Assembly: GCF_009696685.2 (NCBI RefSeq)
Contig: NZ_CP102355.1
Span: 2,467,501-2,531,500 of the forward strand
Direction of reading: 5' to 3'
Source: Paracoccus sp. SMMA_5_TC
GTDB taxonomy: Bacteria; Pseudomonadota; Alphaproteobacteria; Rhodobacterales; Rhodobacteraceae
Length of the DNA stretch: 64,000 nucleotides
Below are positions 47,486-55,421 of the stretch, in pieces (position 1 is the first letter of the stretch; each line of letters begins with the position of its first letter). The position numbers and the translations under genes were made by a program. Below the pieces are notes generated by a model. The model saw nothing but the letters and a program-made list of their open reading frames with translations, was not told the DNA's origin and made no database searches.

Positions 47486-47507
47486 GGCCCCGGCATTTGC
47501 CGGGGCC
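47486..47507 (-). promoter_or_regulatory. Intercistronic hairpin between binding protein and PrpD genes
   Basis: GGCCCCGGCA (47486-47495), AT-only centre, TGCCGGGGCC (47498-47507): a perfect 10-bp inverted repeat in the 51-bp gap. No T run follows on the minus strand. Such hairpins often protect the 3' end of binding-protein mRNA and lower downstream expression. Confidence 0.55.
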
Positions 47508-47514
47508 ATTGATG

Positions 47515-48342
47515 TCAGTTGACGGCTTCGCCGTTGATCATGACCTGATCGAGCATGGTGTGAGCCAAGCCGTATTTCTCGAAGATTTCCTTGTATTCTC
47601 CAGACTGCATCAAGGACTTGAGGGCGCCGGCGAAAGCGTCGCGCAGGTCGGTTGCGTCCTTGGGGAATGCAATGCCCTGATGAACCGAGGTGAAAGGCTC
47701 GCCGACCACGGCATAGGTGTCGGGTTCAAGCTGCATCAGATAGGGAAGCGTTTCCGCGCCCTGGACGGCACCATCAAGCCGTCCCTGCTTCAACTGGGTG
47801 CGCGCATCGGCGGATCCTTCGGTGCCGACAACCTGCAAGGCCGGTTTGCCATTTGCCTCGCAATGTTTCTGACTCCAGGCGGCGGCTTCGTCGGGAAACG
47901 AGGTGCGACGGCTCATGCCGACCTTCTTGCCGCAAAAATCAGTCAGTTCCTTGAACTCTGCGGCGCGTTTGGCAGAGGTATAGAATTGTGCGCCAGACTG
48001 CATGTAATCGACGAAATCCATGGTTTCGCGACGCGTGGGCAGATCGCTCATTCCGCTCAGCACGATATCGATGCGACCGGTATTCAGTGCAGGCACCATT
48101 TGCTCGAACCCGATTTCAGACCATTCGATTTCGGTGCCGAGTTTGCTGGCAAGCGCCTTGCCCAGGTCAATATCCAGACCAATCAGTTCATTCGTGGCGG
48201 GATCGCGGTATTCCATCGGCGGGTAGTTTGGCGTGTTCGCCGCGACGATCTTGCCCTTTTCCACATATTTTGCCGGCAGATCCTGCGCCTGCGCGGCAAA
48301 GGCCAGCATGCAGGCCGAGACGGTCAGTAGTGCTTTCTTCAT
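47515..48342 (-). CDS. Amino-acid ABC transporter, periplasmic binding protein
   Basis: A 275-residue solute-binding protein of the polar amino acid type (SBP_bac_3). It has a signal peptide (MKKALLTVSACMLAFAAQAQ), then IVAANTPNYPPMEYRDPATNELIGLDIDLGKAL and SGMSDLPTRRETMDFVDY, the usual ligand-binding region. GGAAGG precedes ATG 48342. Genes for ATPase and permease lie immediately upstream in the same operon. The ligand is unknown. An anionic aminocarboxylate is inferred from the linked lyase. Confidence 0.9.
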   Translation of the reverse strand: MKKALLTVSACMLAFAAQAQDLPAKYVEKGKIVAANTPNYPPMEYRDPATNELIGLDIDLGKALASKLGTEIEWSEIGFEQMVPALNTGRIDIVLSGMSDLPTRRETMDFVDYMQSGAQFYTSAKRAAEFKELTDFCGKKVGMSRRTSFPDEAAAWSQKHCEANGKPALQVVGTEGSADARTQLKQGRLDGAVQGAETLPYLMQLEPDTYAVVGEPFTSVHQGIAFPKDATDLRDAFAGALKSLMQSGEYKEIFEKYGLAHTMLDQVMINGEAVN

Positions 48343-48361
48343 TTTGGTTACCTTCCTGTTT

Positions 48362-49132
48362 TCAATGTTGGACGGCACGAAGGAAATTCGCTGTCCGGGG
48401 GTTTTCAGGGTTGGAGAGTATCTTGGCCGACGGGCCATGCTCGACCAGCCTGCCACCTTCCATGAAGGCGACATTGGTGCTGACGTTCCGGGCAAAGCCC
48501 ATCTCGTGGGTAACGACGATCATGGTCATCCCCGAGGCGGCCAGGTCGTTCATCACGTTCAGCACCTCGGCCACAAGTTCAGGATCAAGCGCCGAAGTCG
48601 GTTCATCAAACAGGATCAGCGAAGGCCGCATGCCCAGCGCGCGGGCGATGGCGACGCGCTGCTGCTGCCCCCCCGACAGTTCTGCGGGATAGCTTCCAGC
48701 CTTGTCGGCAAGGCCGACACGCGCCAGCAACTCTGTCGCATGGTCCTTGGCGGCCTTGCGGCCTTCGCCCAGCACCTGCACTGGGCCTTCCATGATGTTT
48801 TCCAGTGCCGTCTTGTGAGGGAACAGGTTGAAGCGCTGGAACACCATGCCGATTCCACGACGCTGCCGGGCCAGTTCTGCATCCGACATCTCATAGAGCT
48901 TGTCGCCTTCGCGCCTGTAACCGATCAGTTCTCCATTGGCCCAGATTGCCCCGGAATCAATGCGCTCCAGCAGGTTGATGCATCGCAGGAACGTGCTTTT
49001 CCCCGATCCTGAAGGACCGATGATACAGCTGACCTCGCCCTTCTTGACCTCGAGGCTGACATTGTCGAGCGCCTTGAAGCCCCCGAAGTTCTTGCAGACA
49101 TCTACGGCTTTGACCAGAATAGCGTCACTCAT
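48362..49132 (-). CDS. Amino-acid ABC transporter, ATP-binding protein
   Basis: A 256-residue ABC ATPase. Walker A is IIGPSGSGKST, the signature is AELSGGQQQRVAIARAL, Walker B is SLILFDEPTSALDPE, and the switch histidine is in VVTHEMGFAR, all matching GlnQ/HisP-type transporters. ATG 49132 (MSDAILVK) is chosen. It lies 10 bp after the permease stop and 19 bp before the binding-protein start, within the operon. Confidence 0.93.
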   Translation of the reverse strand: MSDAILVKAVDVCKNFGGFKALDNVSLEVKKGEVSCIIGPSGSGKSTFLRCINLLERIDSGAIWANGELIGYRREGDKLYEMSDAELARQRRGIGMVFQRFNLFPHKTALENIMEGPVQVLGEGRKAAKDHATELLARVGLADKAGSYPAELSGGQQQRVAIARALGMRPSLILFDEPTSALDPELVAEVLNVMNDLAASGMTMIVVTHEMGFARNVSTNVAFMEGGRLVEHGPSAKILSNPENPRTANFLRAVQH

Positions 49133-49142
49133 TGGCCGCCCC

Positions 49143-50009
49143 TTACAAGGTTGTGCGGCGGGTGCCGCGTGCATAGTATCTTTCGATCCGGGACTGGATC
49201 AGCGAAAGCACGGTGACGATGACCAGGTACCAGAAGCTGGCGACCAGCAGCAGTTCAAGCACGCGGGTATTGGCGTAATAGATCACCTGCGATGCGTGCA
49301 GGATCTCGGAATACTGGATCACCGAGGCCAGCGAAGTCAGCTTGACCATGCTGATCACCTCATTCCCGACCGGCGGCACCATGACGCGCATGGCCTGCGG
49401 CAGCACGATGCGACGCAGCGTTTGCATGCTGGTCATGCCGATGGTCTTTGCCGCCTCATACTGCCCCTGATCGACTGACAGAAGGCCACTGCGCACCACC
49501 TCGGACGTGTATGCGCCCTGCTGGATGCCCAGACCGATCAGCGCGGCCACAAAAGGGGTCATCACATCGACGGTATTCACCTCGAACAGGCCGGGGATTC
49601 CGATGGTCGGAAAGATCAGGGCCAGGTTGAACCACAACAGCAGCTGCACCAGAGCCGGTGCCCCCCGGAAGATCCAGATATAGACCAGTGCGATCTTTTC
49701 GAGGACCGGGTTGCCCGAGATGCGCATGATCGCGATGACGACGCCCAGGAATATGCCCAGTGACATGGCGCAGGCTGTCATCAGCAGGGTGTTCCAGATC
49801 GCCTTCACGATCTGCGGCGCAAAGAGATACTGACCTACGACGTTCCACTCGATCTGACCCAGAACGAAGGCACGAACCAGCAGCGCCACCAGCACAAGGA
49901 CCACGGCGGCAGATATCTTGCGACCCAGGTATCTGCGCGGAACCAGTTCCAGATGCGCAATGTCATGCGCGTCGCGACTGGATTGCGGCAGGGTGATGGT
50001 CTGGCTCAT
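49143..50009 (-). CDS. Amino-acid ABC transporter, permease
   Basis: A 288-residue membrane protein of the HisM/GlnP type. The cytoplasmic EAA loop that contacts the ATPase is visible (QYEAAKTIGMTSMQTLRRIV), and ALVQLLLWFNL and TSEVVRSGLLSVDQGQ are typical. Only one permease gene is present, so a homodimer is expected. The N-terminus (about 40 residues before the first helix) is longer than in GlnP. ATG 50009 overlaps the stop of the argH-like gene by 4 bp, showing that lyase and transporter are translationally coupled. Confidence 0.9.
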   Translation of the reverse strand: MSQTITLPQSSRDAHDIAHLELVPRRYLGRKISAAVVLVLVALLVRAFVLGQIEWNVVGQYLFAPQIVKAIWNTLLMTACAMSLGIFLGVVIAIMRISGNPVLEKIALVYIWIFRGAPALVQLLLWFNLALIFPTIGIPGLFEVNTVDVMTPFVAALIGLGIQQGAYTSEVVRSGLLSVDQGQYEAAKTIGMTSMQTLRRIVLPQAMRVMVPPVGNEVISMVKLTSLASVIQYSEILHASQVIYYANTRVLELLLVASFWYLVIVTVLSLIQSRIERYYARGTRRTTL

Positions 50010-51460
50010 GCCGGCACCCCCTGCTCTCGCGACAAGGCCGCCCCCCGTGGCAAGCGGTTCGCCCATTCCTTTTGCATGGCGCAAGTTCTGGCGAAGGCAG
50101 CAAGCTGTTCGCGCACCCGATCGGGGGCCGTGCTGCCATGGCCACGACGCGATGCGATAGCACGGGCCGGATCGATCGTTTCCAGCACGCCCGGGGCCAA
50201 GGCTGCATCGATTGCAGGCAAATCTGCCTCTGTCAGCCCATCCAGTTCCATGTTGCGAGCCTCGCAGTAACGCACCGTTGCGCCCGAAATGTCATGGGCT
50301 CTGGCAAATGGGATGCCTTGGCGCACCAGCCAGTCGGCCACCTCTGTCGCCAGAGTGAAGCCCCGCGGCGTGTCAGCCGCCATGCGCTCGGCGTCGAATT
50401 TCAGCGTTTCGATCATGCCGGCAAAGGCGGGCAGGATAAGCTCCAGCAGGTCGATGGTTTCAAACAGGTTGCGCTTGTCCTCGGCAAGATCGCGATTGTA
50501 GGCCAAAGGCATGGCCTTCAAGGTTGCCAGCATGCCCGTCAGGCTGCCAATCATCGTGCCCGACATGCCGCGCGTCAGTTCCGCGATGTCCGGGTTCTTT
50601 TTCTGCGGCATGATCGACGAGCCGGTCGAATATCCGTCATCCAGCCTGATCCAGGCGAATTGGCGCGATGCCCAGATGCAGATCTCTTCGGACAGTCGCG
50701 ACAGATTCACGCCCAGCATGGCGGTAATGAACAGGAACTCTGCCACCGCGTCGCGGCTGGCCACGGCGTCGATCGAGTTTTCGCAAGGTGCAGAATAGCC
50801 CAGATCGGCGGCCGAAGCCCTGCTGTCGCAGGCGAAGGCCGAGCCTGCCAGCGCCGCGGCGCCAAGCGGCGCCTGGTCAAACCGGCGATCCCAATCGATG
50901 AAACGGGAAATGTCGCGGCTAAGCGACTGGGCATGTGCCATCAGATGATGGCCCAGCGACACGGGCTGAGCGGGTTGCAGATGCGTGAAACCCGGCATCA
51001 GCGTATCGACATGAGCATTTGCTTGCGCCGCCAGCGCGTCTTGCACCTGCAAGACCAGTCCCGACAATTCACGCGCCTTGCGACGCAGATATAGACGGGT
51101 GTTGTTCGCGGTCTGATCGTTGCGCGACCGTCCGGCACGTAGCTTGCCGCCAAGTGCGCCCAGGCGTTCGACCAGCAGACGCTCGTGAAAGGTATGGACA
51201 TCCTCGTCCGCCTCGCCGGGCGTTTCGCGACCCGCCGAGACATCTGCGTCGATGGCATCGAGCGCATCCAGTATGCGGTCGCGCTCAGACTCTGTCAGAA
51301 CCCCGGCGCGGGCCAACTCACGAGCATGAGCGCGCGAGCCTGCCAGATCCTCGGGCGAAAGGCGAAAGTAGGACGGGTGCGAACGCGACAACGCAACCAG
51401 CTCGGGTGACGGACCGCTGGCGAAGCGCCCTCCCCAAAGCAGTTTAGCCTGACCGGCCAT
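50006..51460 (-). CDS. Argininosuccinate-lyase-like C-N lyase
   Basis: A 484-residue member of the fumarase/aspartase superfamily closest to ArgH. Motifs: LLWGGRFASG at the start, GKLRAGRSRNDQ (residues 106-116), PGFTHLQPAQPV with His160, and the signature GSSIMPQKKNP (280-290) holding the catalytic serine. The region after the N-terminal motif (PSYFRLSPEDLAGS) departs from usual ArgH. It heads an operon with an amino-acid importer and an MmgE/PrpD protein, which points to catabolism (iminodisuccinate- or EDDS-type lyase) rather than arginine synthesis. The native start ATG 51460 lies inside the IS target duplication. Its ribosome site is now beyond the IS. Confidence 0.8.
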   Translation of the reverse strand: MAGQAKLLWGGRFASGPSPELVALSRSHPSYFRLSPEDLAGSRAHARELARAGVLTESERDRILDALDAIDADVSAGRETPGEADEDVHTFHERLLVERLGALGGKLRAGRSRNDQTANNTRLYLRRKARELSGLVLQVQDALAAQANAHVDTLMPGFTHLQPAQPVSLGHHLMAHAQSLSRDISRFIDWDRRFDQAPLGAAALAGSAFACDSRASAADLGYSAPCENSIDAVASRDAVAEFLFITAMLGVNLSRLSEEICIWASRQFAWIRLDDGYSTGSSIMPQKKNPDIAELTRGMSGTMIGSLTGMLATLKAMPLAYNRDLAEDKRNLFETIDLLELILPAFAGMIETLKFDAERMAADTPRGFTLATEVADWLVRQGIPFARAHDISGATVRYCEARNMELDGLTEADLPAIDAALAPGVLETIDPARAIASRRGHGSTAPDRVREQLAAFARTCAMQKEWANRLPRGAALSREQGVPA

Positions 51461-51465
51461 GTGAA
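51458..51465. repeat. Target site duplication, left copy (IS copy 2)
   Basis: CATGTGAA, exactly repeated at 52859-52866. Read on the minus strand it is TTCACATG, whose ATG is the start codon of the argH-like gene. Confidence 0.95.
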
Positions 51466-52858
51466 GGTCGTGTCTCGGAAGTGGTAGAAATTGGCTGGTG
51501 GCGTAATCTCCGGGTGAACCAACACCCACCCAACCGGCGGCTGCAACCGCCAGGGAGATCACGCCATGAAGCAGAATATCGACAACTCGTCCTTTTCGCT
51601 ACTGCCCGAGGCAGGCGGGTATGATCCGATCGAGGATCGCCTGCGGGCGAATGTCCGGGCCACCATTGAGGCCATGTTCGAAGAGGAACTTGCCGACTTT
51701 CTTGGTCGGCTTCGTTACGGCCGCGGCAACGAGCGGTCCAGGGGCTACCGCCACGGGCATCGCGACCGACAGCTGACCGGCACATTCGGCACTGAGACGG
51801 TGCGGGTTCCTCGTGCCCGGATCGAGGACGAGGCCGGCAAGATCAGCGAATGGCGCTCGAAGGCCCTGCCACGCTACAAGCGGCTGACGAAGAGGGCCGA
51901 GGCACTGATCGCAGCGGTCTACCTGGCTGGCACCAACACGCGCCGGGTCAAGCGGGCGCTGTTCGGCTTATTCGAAGGCGCCGTGAGCAAGGATGTCGTC
52001 AGCCGGGCCTGGCGCAAGGTGAAGGTCGACTGGGACGCCTGGTCCGCCCGCGACCTGACCGGCGAAGAGATCGTGCGGCTCATTCTCGACGGCACCGTCA
52101 TCAAGACCCGGCTGGACCGCAAGGCCACCAACATTTCGGTGCTGGCGGCGATCGGCGTGCGGCGCGACGGGCAAAAGGTGCTCCTCTCGATCAGGAACAT
52201 GGGCGGCGAAAGCACGGCTGCCTGGGGCAGCTTCCTCGCCGACCTGGATGCGCGGGGCCTCAGACGGCCCGAGTTCGTGATCGTTGATGGTGCCCCCGGC
52301 CTTGAGGCCGCGCTTGTGGCGCTCTGGGGCGAGGACCTGCCGATCCAGCGCTGCACGGTTCACAAGCACCGTAACCTGCTCGGCCACGCCCCCAAGCGCC
52401 TGCACGACGAGTTGAGCGAAGACTACCGCGACATGATCTACGCCGACACCGCCGCCGAGATCGAGAAGCGTCGCAAGGCTTTCCTGCGGAAGTGGAAGCT
52501 GAAGTGCCGGGCCGTGGCCGATAGCCTGGAGGAAGCAGGTGACCGGCTCTTCAGCTTCACGCGCCTCGATCCTTCACAATGGAAATCCGCACGGACCACC
52601 AATGCCATCGAGCGCCTGAACGAGGAATTCCGGCGCCGGATCAAGACCCAGACCGTGCTGCCCTGCGCTGAAACCGTGCCGATGCTGCTATGGGCGCTCC
52701 TGGCGTCAGGGCAGATCCAGATGCGAAAAGTCGATGGCTGGGAAACCCTCTCTCAGCCTCTCGTGCCGATGCCTCTTGACCTCGCGGCCTGACCGGAGCC
52801 AACGTTACATGCCCGGAGCGCGCTGCTTGGCAAATTCCACCACATTCGCGACACAACG
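51466..52858 (+). mobile_element. IS256-family insertion sequence, copy 2 (1393 bp)
   Basis: Same length and ends as copy 1 but in the opposite orientation. All coding frames on both strands agree with copy 1, so the copies appear identical. It is flanked by the perfect duplication CATGTGAA. It split the promoter region shared by the argH-like operon (left, minus strand) and the LysR gene (right, plus strand), separating the operon's start codon from its ribosome binding site. Confidence 0.94.
51566..52792 (+). CDS. IS256-family (mutator type) transposase, copy 2
   Basis: A 408-residue DDE transposase identical in protein sequence to copy 1 (Asp175, Asp241, Glu349, C-x2-H at 263-266). The frame is intact. 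It is transcribed toward the LysR gene, that is, away from the argH-like operon, so the transposase promoter itself would not drive that operon. Confidence 0.95.
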   Translation: MKQNIDNSSFSLLPEAGGYDPIEDRLRANVRATIEAMFEEELADFLGRLRYGRGNERSRGYRHGHRDRQLTGTFGTETVRVPRARIEDEAGKISEWRSKALPRYKRLTKRAEALIAAVYLAGTNTRRVKRALFGLFEGAVSKDVVSRAWRKVKVDWDAWSARDLTGEEIVRLILDGTVIKTRLDRKATNISVLAAIGVRRDGQKVLLSIRNMGGESTAAWGSFLADLDARGLRRPEFVIVDGAPGLEAALVALWGEDLPIQRCTVHKHRNLLGHAPKRLHDELSEDYRDMIYADTAAEIEKRRKAFLRKWKLKCRAVADSLEEAGDRLFSFTRLDPSQWKSARTTNAIERLNEEFRRRIKTQTVLPCAETVPMLLWALLASGQIQMRKVDGWETLSQPLVPMPLDLAA

Positions 52859-52866
52859 CATGTGAA
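52859..52866. repeat. Target site duplication, right copy (IS copy 2)
   Basis: CATGTGAA, matching 51458-51465. On the minus strand it carries a duplicate of the argH-like start codon, now followed by IS sequence instead of the gene. Confidence 0.95.
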
Positions 52867-52871
52867 CCTCC
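52867..52871 (-). promoter_or_regulatory. Stranded ribosome binding site of the argH-like gene
   Basis: On the minus strand the sequence reads GGAGG-TTCACATG across 52871-52859. GGAGG is ideally spaced (5 bases) from the ATG that begins the argH-like gene in the uninterrupted locus. Insertion of the IS left this site 1.4 kb from the coding sequence. Confidence 0.8.
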
Positions 52872-52940
52872 GTTGGCGGATTTCTGGTTGCCGCGATTTG
52901 TCGTGCATGAAGCGGCGCTTGCGCAAACGCAAAGAATCGC

Positions 52941-52948
52941 TAACGTTA
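52941..52948. promoter_or_regulatory. Possible LysR operator
   Basis: TAACGTTA is a perfect 8-bp palindrome in the former divergent promoter region, with outer arms TCG (52937-52939) and CGA (52952-52954) on either side. It lies about 60 bp before the LysR start. A role in control of the argH-like operon is inferred from position only. Confidence 0.3.
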
Positions 52949-53005
52949 TGACGAAAGCGACTTGCTTTCCCGGGGTGTTCGCTGTTGCGCCAACCAGCTG
53001 TTCCG

Positions 53006-53872
53006 ATGCCGTCGATGACGGCACTGCGCGTGTTGCTTGCCCTGTCCGAGCGCGGTTCCACCACAGCTGCCGCCGAAAGCCTGCACATGTCGCAAAGTGC
53101 CGTCAGCAAGCAGTTGCTGACGCTTGAAGGCATCCTGGGGGCGAAGGTTTTCCATCGCCAGCAGACTGGATTGATGCCTTCGGAGCTGGGAAAGATTTAC
53201 ATCGAGCAAGCCCGTATCGCCGTGAAGGCCATGGAGGATGCGGCGTTTCGCGCTGCACGCCTGCAGGCGGATCCGCATCGCCTGCGGCTGAAGGTTCTGC
53301 CGATATTCGGAGATCGCTGGCTATTGCCCCGCATTGCCGATTTCAATCAGCGATACCCCGAGATCGAAATCCAGCACACGACCTTTTCTGCAACCCATTC
53401 CCCCGAACAGCCGGATGCCACCTTTCATTTCGGTCCCGACCCCCTTCCCGGAACCGACACCCTGCGCATGTTCGGACAGGATGTTTTTCTGGTATGCGCG
53501 CCTGCGTATCTTGAAAGGTTGGAAGGCGCTGAAACGATTGAGGATTTTGCCCGAGGGACTTTTTTCGAGCACCCTGGCACACCGCTGCATTGGGCGCATC
53601 TGGCCGAATGGCACGGCCGGCCGGATTTGCAGCCGCGGAATATCGTCCGCTTCGAATACTATACCCTGGTATTGCGCGCGATAATTCTGGGTCAAGGGTT
53701 GGCCCTTGTGCCGCCTCAGCTTATCGAAAATGAATTGGCTTCGGGGCAGTTGGTGAATGCAGGCGGCCTGAGTTACAAATCCCCGTGCAGCTACTGGTTC
53801 TCGGTTCCGTCGGACCGCAAGCCATCAGCCGCACTGGTAATATTCCGCAAGTGGCTGCTTACGCAACTTTGA
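53006..53872 (+). CDS. LysR-family transcriptional regulator (GcvA-like)
   Basis: A 288-residue LysR protein: helix-turn-helix in RGSTTAAAESLHMSQSAVSKQLLTLEG (about 16-42) and a substrate-binding domain (from about 88, LRLKVLPIFGDRWLLPRIADF) with the GcvA-like FGP and WLLPR features. ATG 53006 gives MPSMTALRVLLAL. A second ATG at 53015 and an upstream TTG at 52985 are alternatives. Before the IS insertion it was divergent from the argH-like operon, which it very likely regulates. Confidence 0.85.
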   Translation: MPSMTALRVLLALSERGSTTAAAESLHMSQSAVSKQLLTLEGILGAKVFHRQQTGLMPSELGKIYIEQARIAVKAMEDAAFRAARLQADPHRLRLKVLPIFGDRWLLPRIADFNQRYPEIEIQHTTFSATHSPEQPDATFHFGPDPLPGTDTLRMFGQDVFLVCAPAYLERLEGAETIEDFARGTFFEHPGTPLHWAHLAEWHGRPDLQPRNIVRFEYYTLVLRAIILGQGLALVPPQLIENELASGQLVNAGGLSYKSPCSYWFSVPSDRKPSAALVIFRKWLLTQL

Positions 53873-54274
53873 CGATTTACCGTTTCCGGAACCGCACGGC
53901 TGCTGATCTGCCGGACAGCCGGTGTGCTGCCTCAAACGTCAGAGCGGGTGCAGGATGCTTTCCCGCATCATTCCTGCCAATCCGCCTGTTCGCCCCGCCG
54001 AAGGTGGCGGGTCCATGGTCCGGGTGACCTCCAGAAGCGTTCGACGCAAGCCAAAGCCCGATCCCCACCCCGAACGCGGTCTTGCCTTCTTCTACCGGGC
54101 GATATTACCCGCGCCTTGAGACCGGATCGCTTGCGCTGTGGCGGCCTATGCGCAATCGGTGATTACGACCTGCCCCCATTCATGCGAAAAGGCATTGCCT
54201 GGGGGTGCGGTGTCTTACGCCCATCGGTTGAAAGCCACCGCTTCCACGAAAAACCGAGTGTTTTCAGATTGGAA
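53873..54274. other. Gene-free stretch between lysR and tRNA-Tyr
   Basis: About 400 bp with no credible coding frame: short open frames on both strands are proline- or arginine-rich and lack ribosome sites. I see no terminator with a T run, no tRNA-like fold and no repeat shared with the rest of the window. Confidence 0.5.
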
Positions 54275-54358
54275 TGGTGGGCGACCCTGGAATCGAACCA
54301 GGCATGGGTCTCCCCGGCGGAGTTACAGTCCGCTGCCGCACCTTGCAGCACGTCGCCC
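54275..54358 (-). tRNA. tRNA-Tyr (GTA)
   Basis: On the minus strand the acceptor stem is GGGCGAC/GTCGCCC with discriminator A and an encoded CCA. The anticodon arm is GCGGA-CTGTAAC-TCCGC with anticodon GTA at 54326-54324. The T arm is CCTGG-TTCGATT-CCAGG. A long variable arm (class II) fits tyrosine. A good promoter lies upstream at 54388-54414. Confidence 0.93.
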
Positions 54359-54387
54359 GCCGAACGCTTTCGGCGTGTGGGGCGGTG

Positions 54388-54414
54388 ATTATCCGCCCCG
54401 GTTGGCGTCGTCAA
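54388..54414 (-). promoter_or_regulatory. Promoter of tRNA-Tyr
   Basis: On the minus strand TTGACG (54414-54409) and GATAAT (54393-54388), spacer 15 bp, or TAATCA two bases further with a 17-bp spacer. It ends about 30 bp before the tRNA 5' end. Confidence 0.6.
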
Positions 54415-54524
54415 GCGCAGATCGGTGGAAATCTGCACCACCAGTTGTCATTCTGGTTCCGGCCTCGGTGCGGTTGCAATTGGTCGCAAATTCTGCGCAG
54501 GGGGGCGCAAAGCGGGAAAGTGAC

Positions 54525-55346
54525 ATGGCCGAAAAAACGCAGAAATCCAGAAAACCTAGTTGGGTCATCGACAAGGAACGCGCCCGCCGCGCCGCAGCAG
54601 CGGAAACGGTGTGGCTGTTCGGCCTGCATGCGGTGCGCGATGCGCTGGGCAACCCTCGCCGGCACAAGCTGCGTCTGGTGGTGACGCAGAATGCGCTGGA
54701 CCGCCTGGGCCCCCTGCCCGCCGGCATCACCCCCGAAATCACCGATGCCCGCACATTCGACCGCCAGGTGCCGCTGGCGCCCGACAGCGTTCATCAGGGC
54801 GCCGCGCTGGAGGTCAAGCCGCTGTCCTGGGGCAAGCTGGCCGACATCGCCCTGACCGGCGAGGGGCGGCCGCTGCTGGTGGCGCTGGACCGCGTCACCG
54901 ACCCGCACAATGTCGGCGCCATCCTGCGGTCGGCCGAGGTTTTCGGTGCCCGCGCCGTGATCGCACCCGCCCGCCACAGCGCGCCCGAAACCGGGGCCCT
55001 GGCCAAGACCGCCTCGGGCGCATTGGAACGGCAACCCTATCTGCGCGTGACCAACCTGGCCGACAGTCTGATCGAGCTGAAGGCGATGGGCTATACCGTT
55101 CTGGGCCTCGACGGCACTGGCGAATCGCTGCTGCCGCAAGCGCTGTCCGAACTGTCCGATCGCGCGCTGTGTCTGGTTCTGGGCGCCGAGGGCCCGGGCC
55201 TGCGCGAGCGCACGCGCGAAACCTGCGACCGGATCGTGCGCATCCCCTTTGCCGCCGATTTCGGATCGCTGAACGTGTCCAACGCGGCCGCGGTGGCGCT
55301 TTACGCCGCCTCACAGCATTGCACGGCGGCATCACATCGGCGATAG
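54525..55346 (+). CDS. rlmB: SpoU-type 23S rRNA methyltransferase RlmB
   Basis: A 273-residue 2'-O-ribose methyltransferase, most likely for G2251 of 23S rRNA. The three SpoU motifs that form the SAM-binding knot are present: DRVTDPHNVGAILRSAEVFGA (motif 1), CLVLGAEGPGLR (motif 2) and IPFAADFGSLNVSNAAAVAL (motif 3). An L30e-like N-terminal substrate domain (VWLFGLHAVRDALGNP) precedes them. ATG 54525 follows GGGAAAG. It is divergent from tRNA-Tyr. Confidence 0.92.
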   Translation: MAEKTQKSRKPSWVIDKERARRAAAAETVWLFGLHAVRDALGNPRRHKLRLVVTQNALDRLGPLPAGITPEITDARTFDRQVPLAPDSVHQGAALEVKPLSWGKLADIALTGEGRPLLVALDRVTDPHNVGAILRSAEVFGARAVIAPARHSAPETGALAKTASGALERQPYLRVTNLADSLIELKAMGYTVLGLDGTGESLLPQALSELSDRALCLVLGAEGPGLRERTRETCDRIVRIPFAADFGSLNVSNAAAVALYAASQHCTAASHRR

Positions 55347-55421
55347 AAACCGGTCCCCCTGGTTGAGAATGCACCGGCGATTTGCCACATGCCCCTGCAT
55401 AGCCCCAGCCCAGTGCCGCCG

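Noticed and set aside
41278..52866. The idea that the two IS copies form a composite transposon carrying 42679-51465
   Set aside because: Each copy has its own different 8-bp duplication. A composite element would have one duplication at the outer ends only.
53922..54119. A 65-codon plus-strand frame after the LysR gene
   Set aside because: Basic and proline-rich composition, no ribosome site, no similarity recognised.
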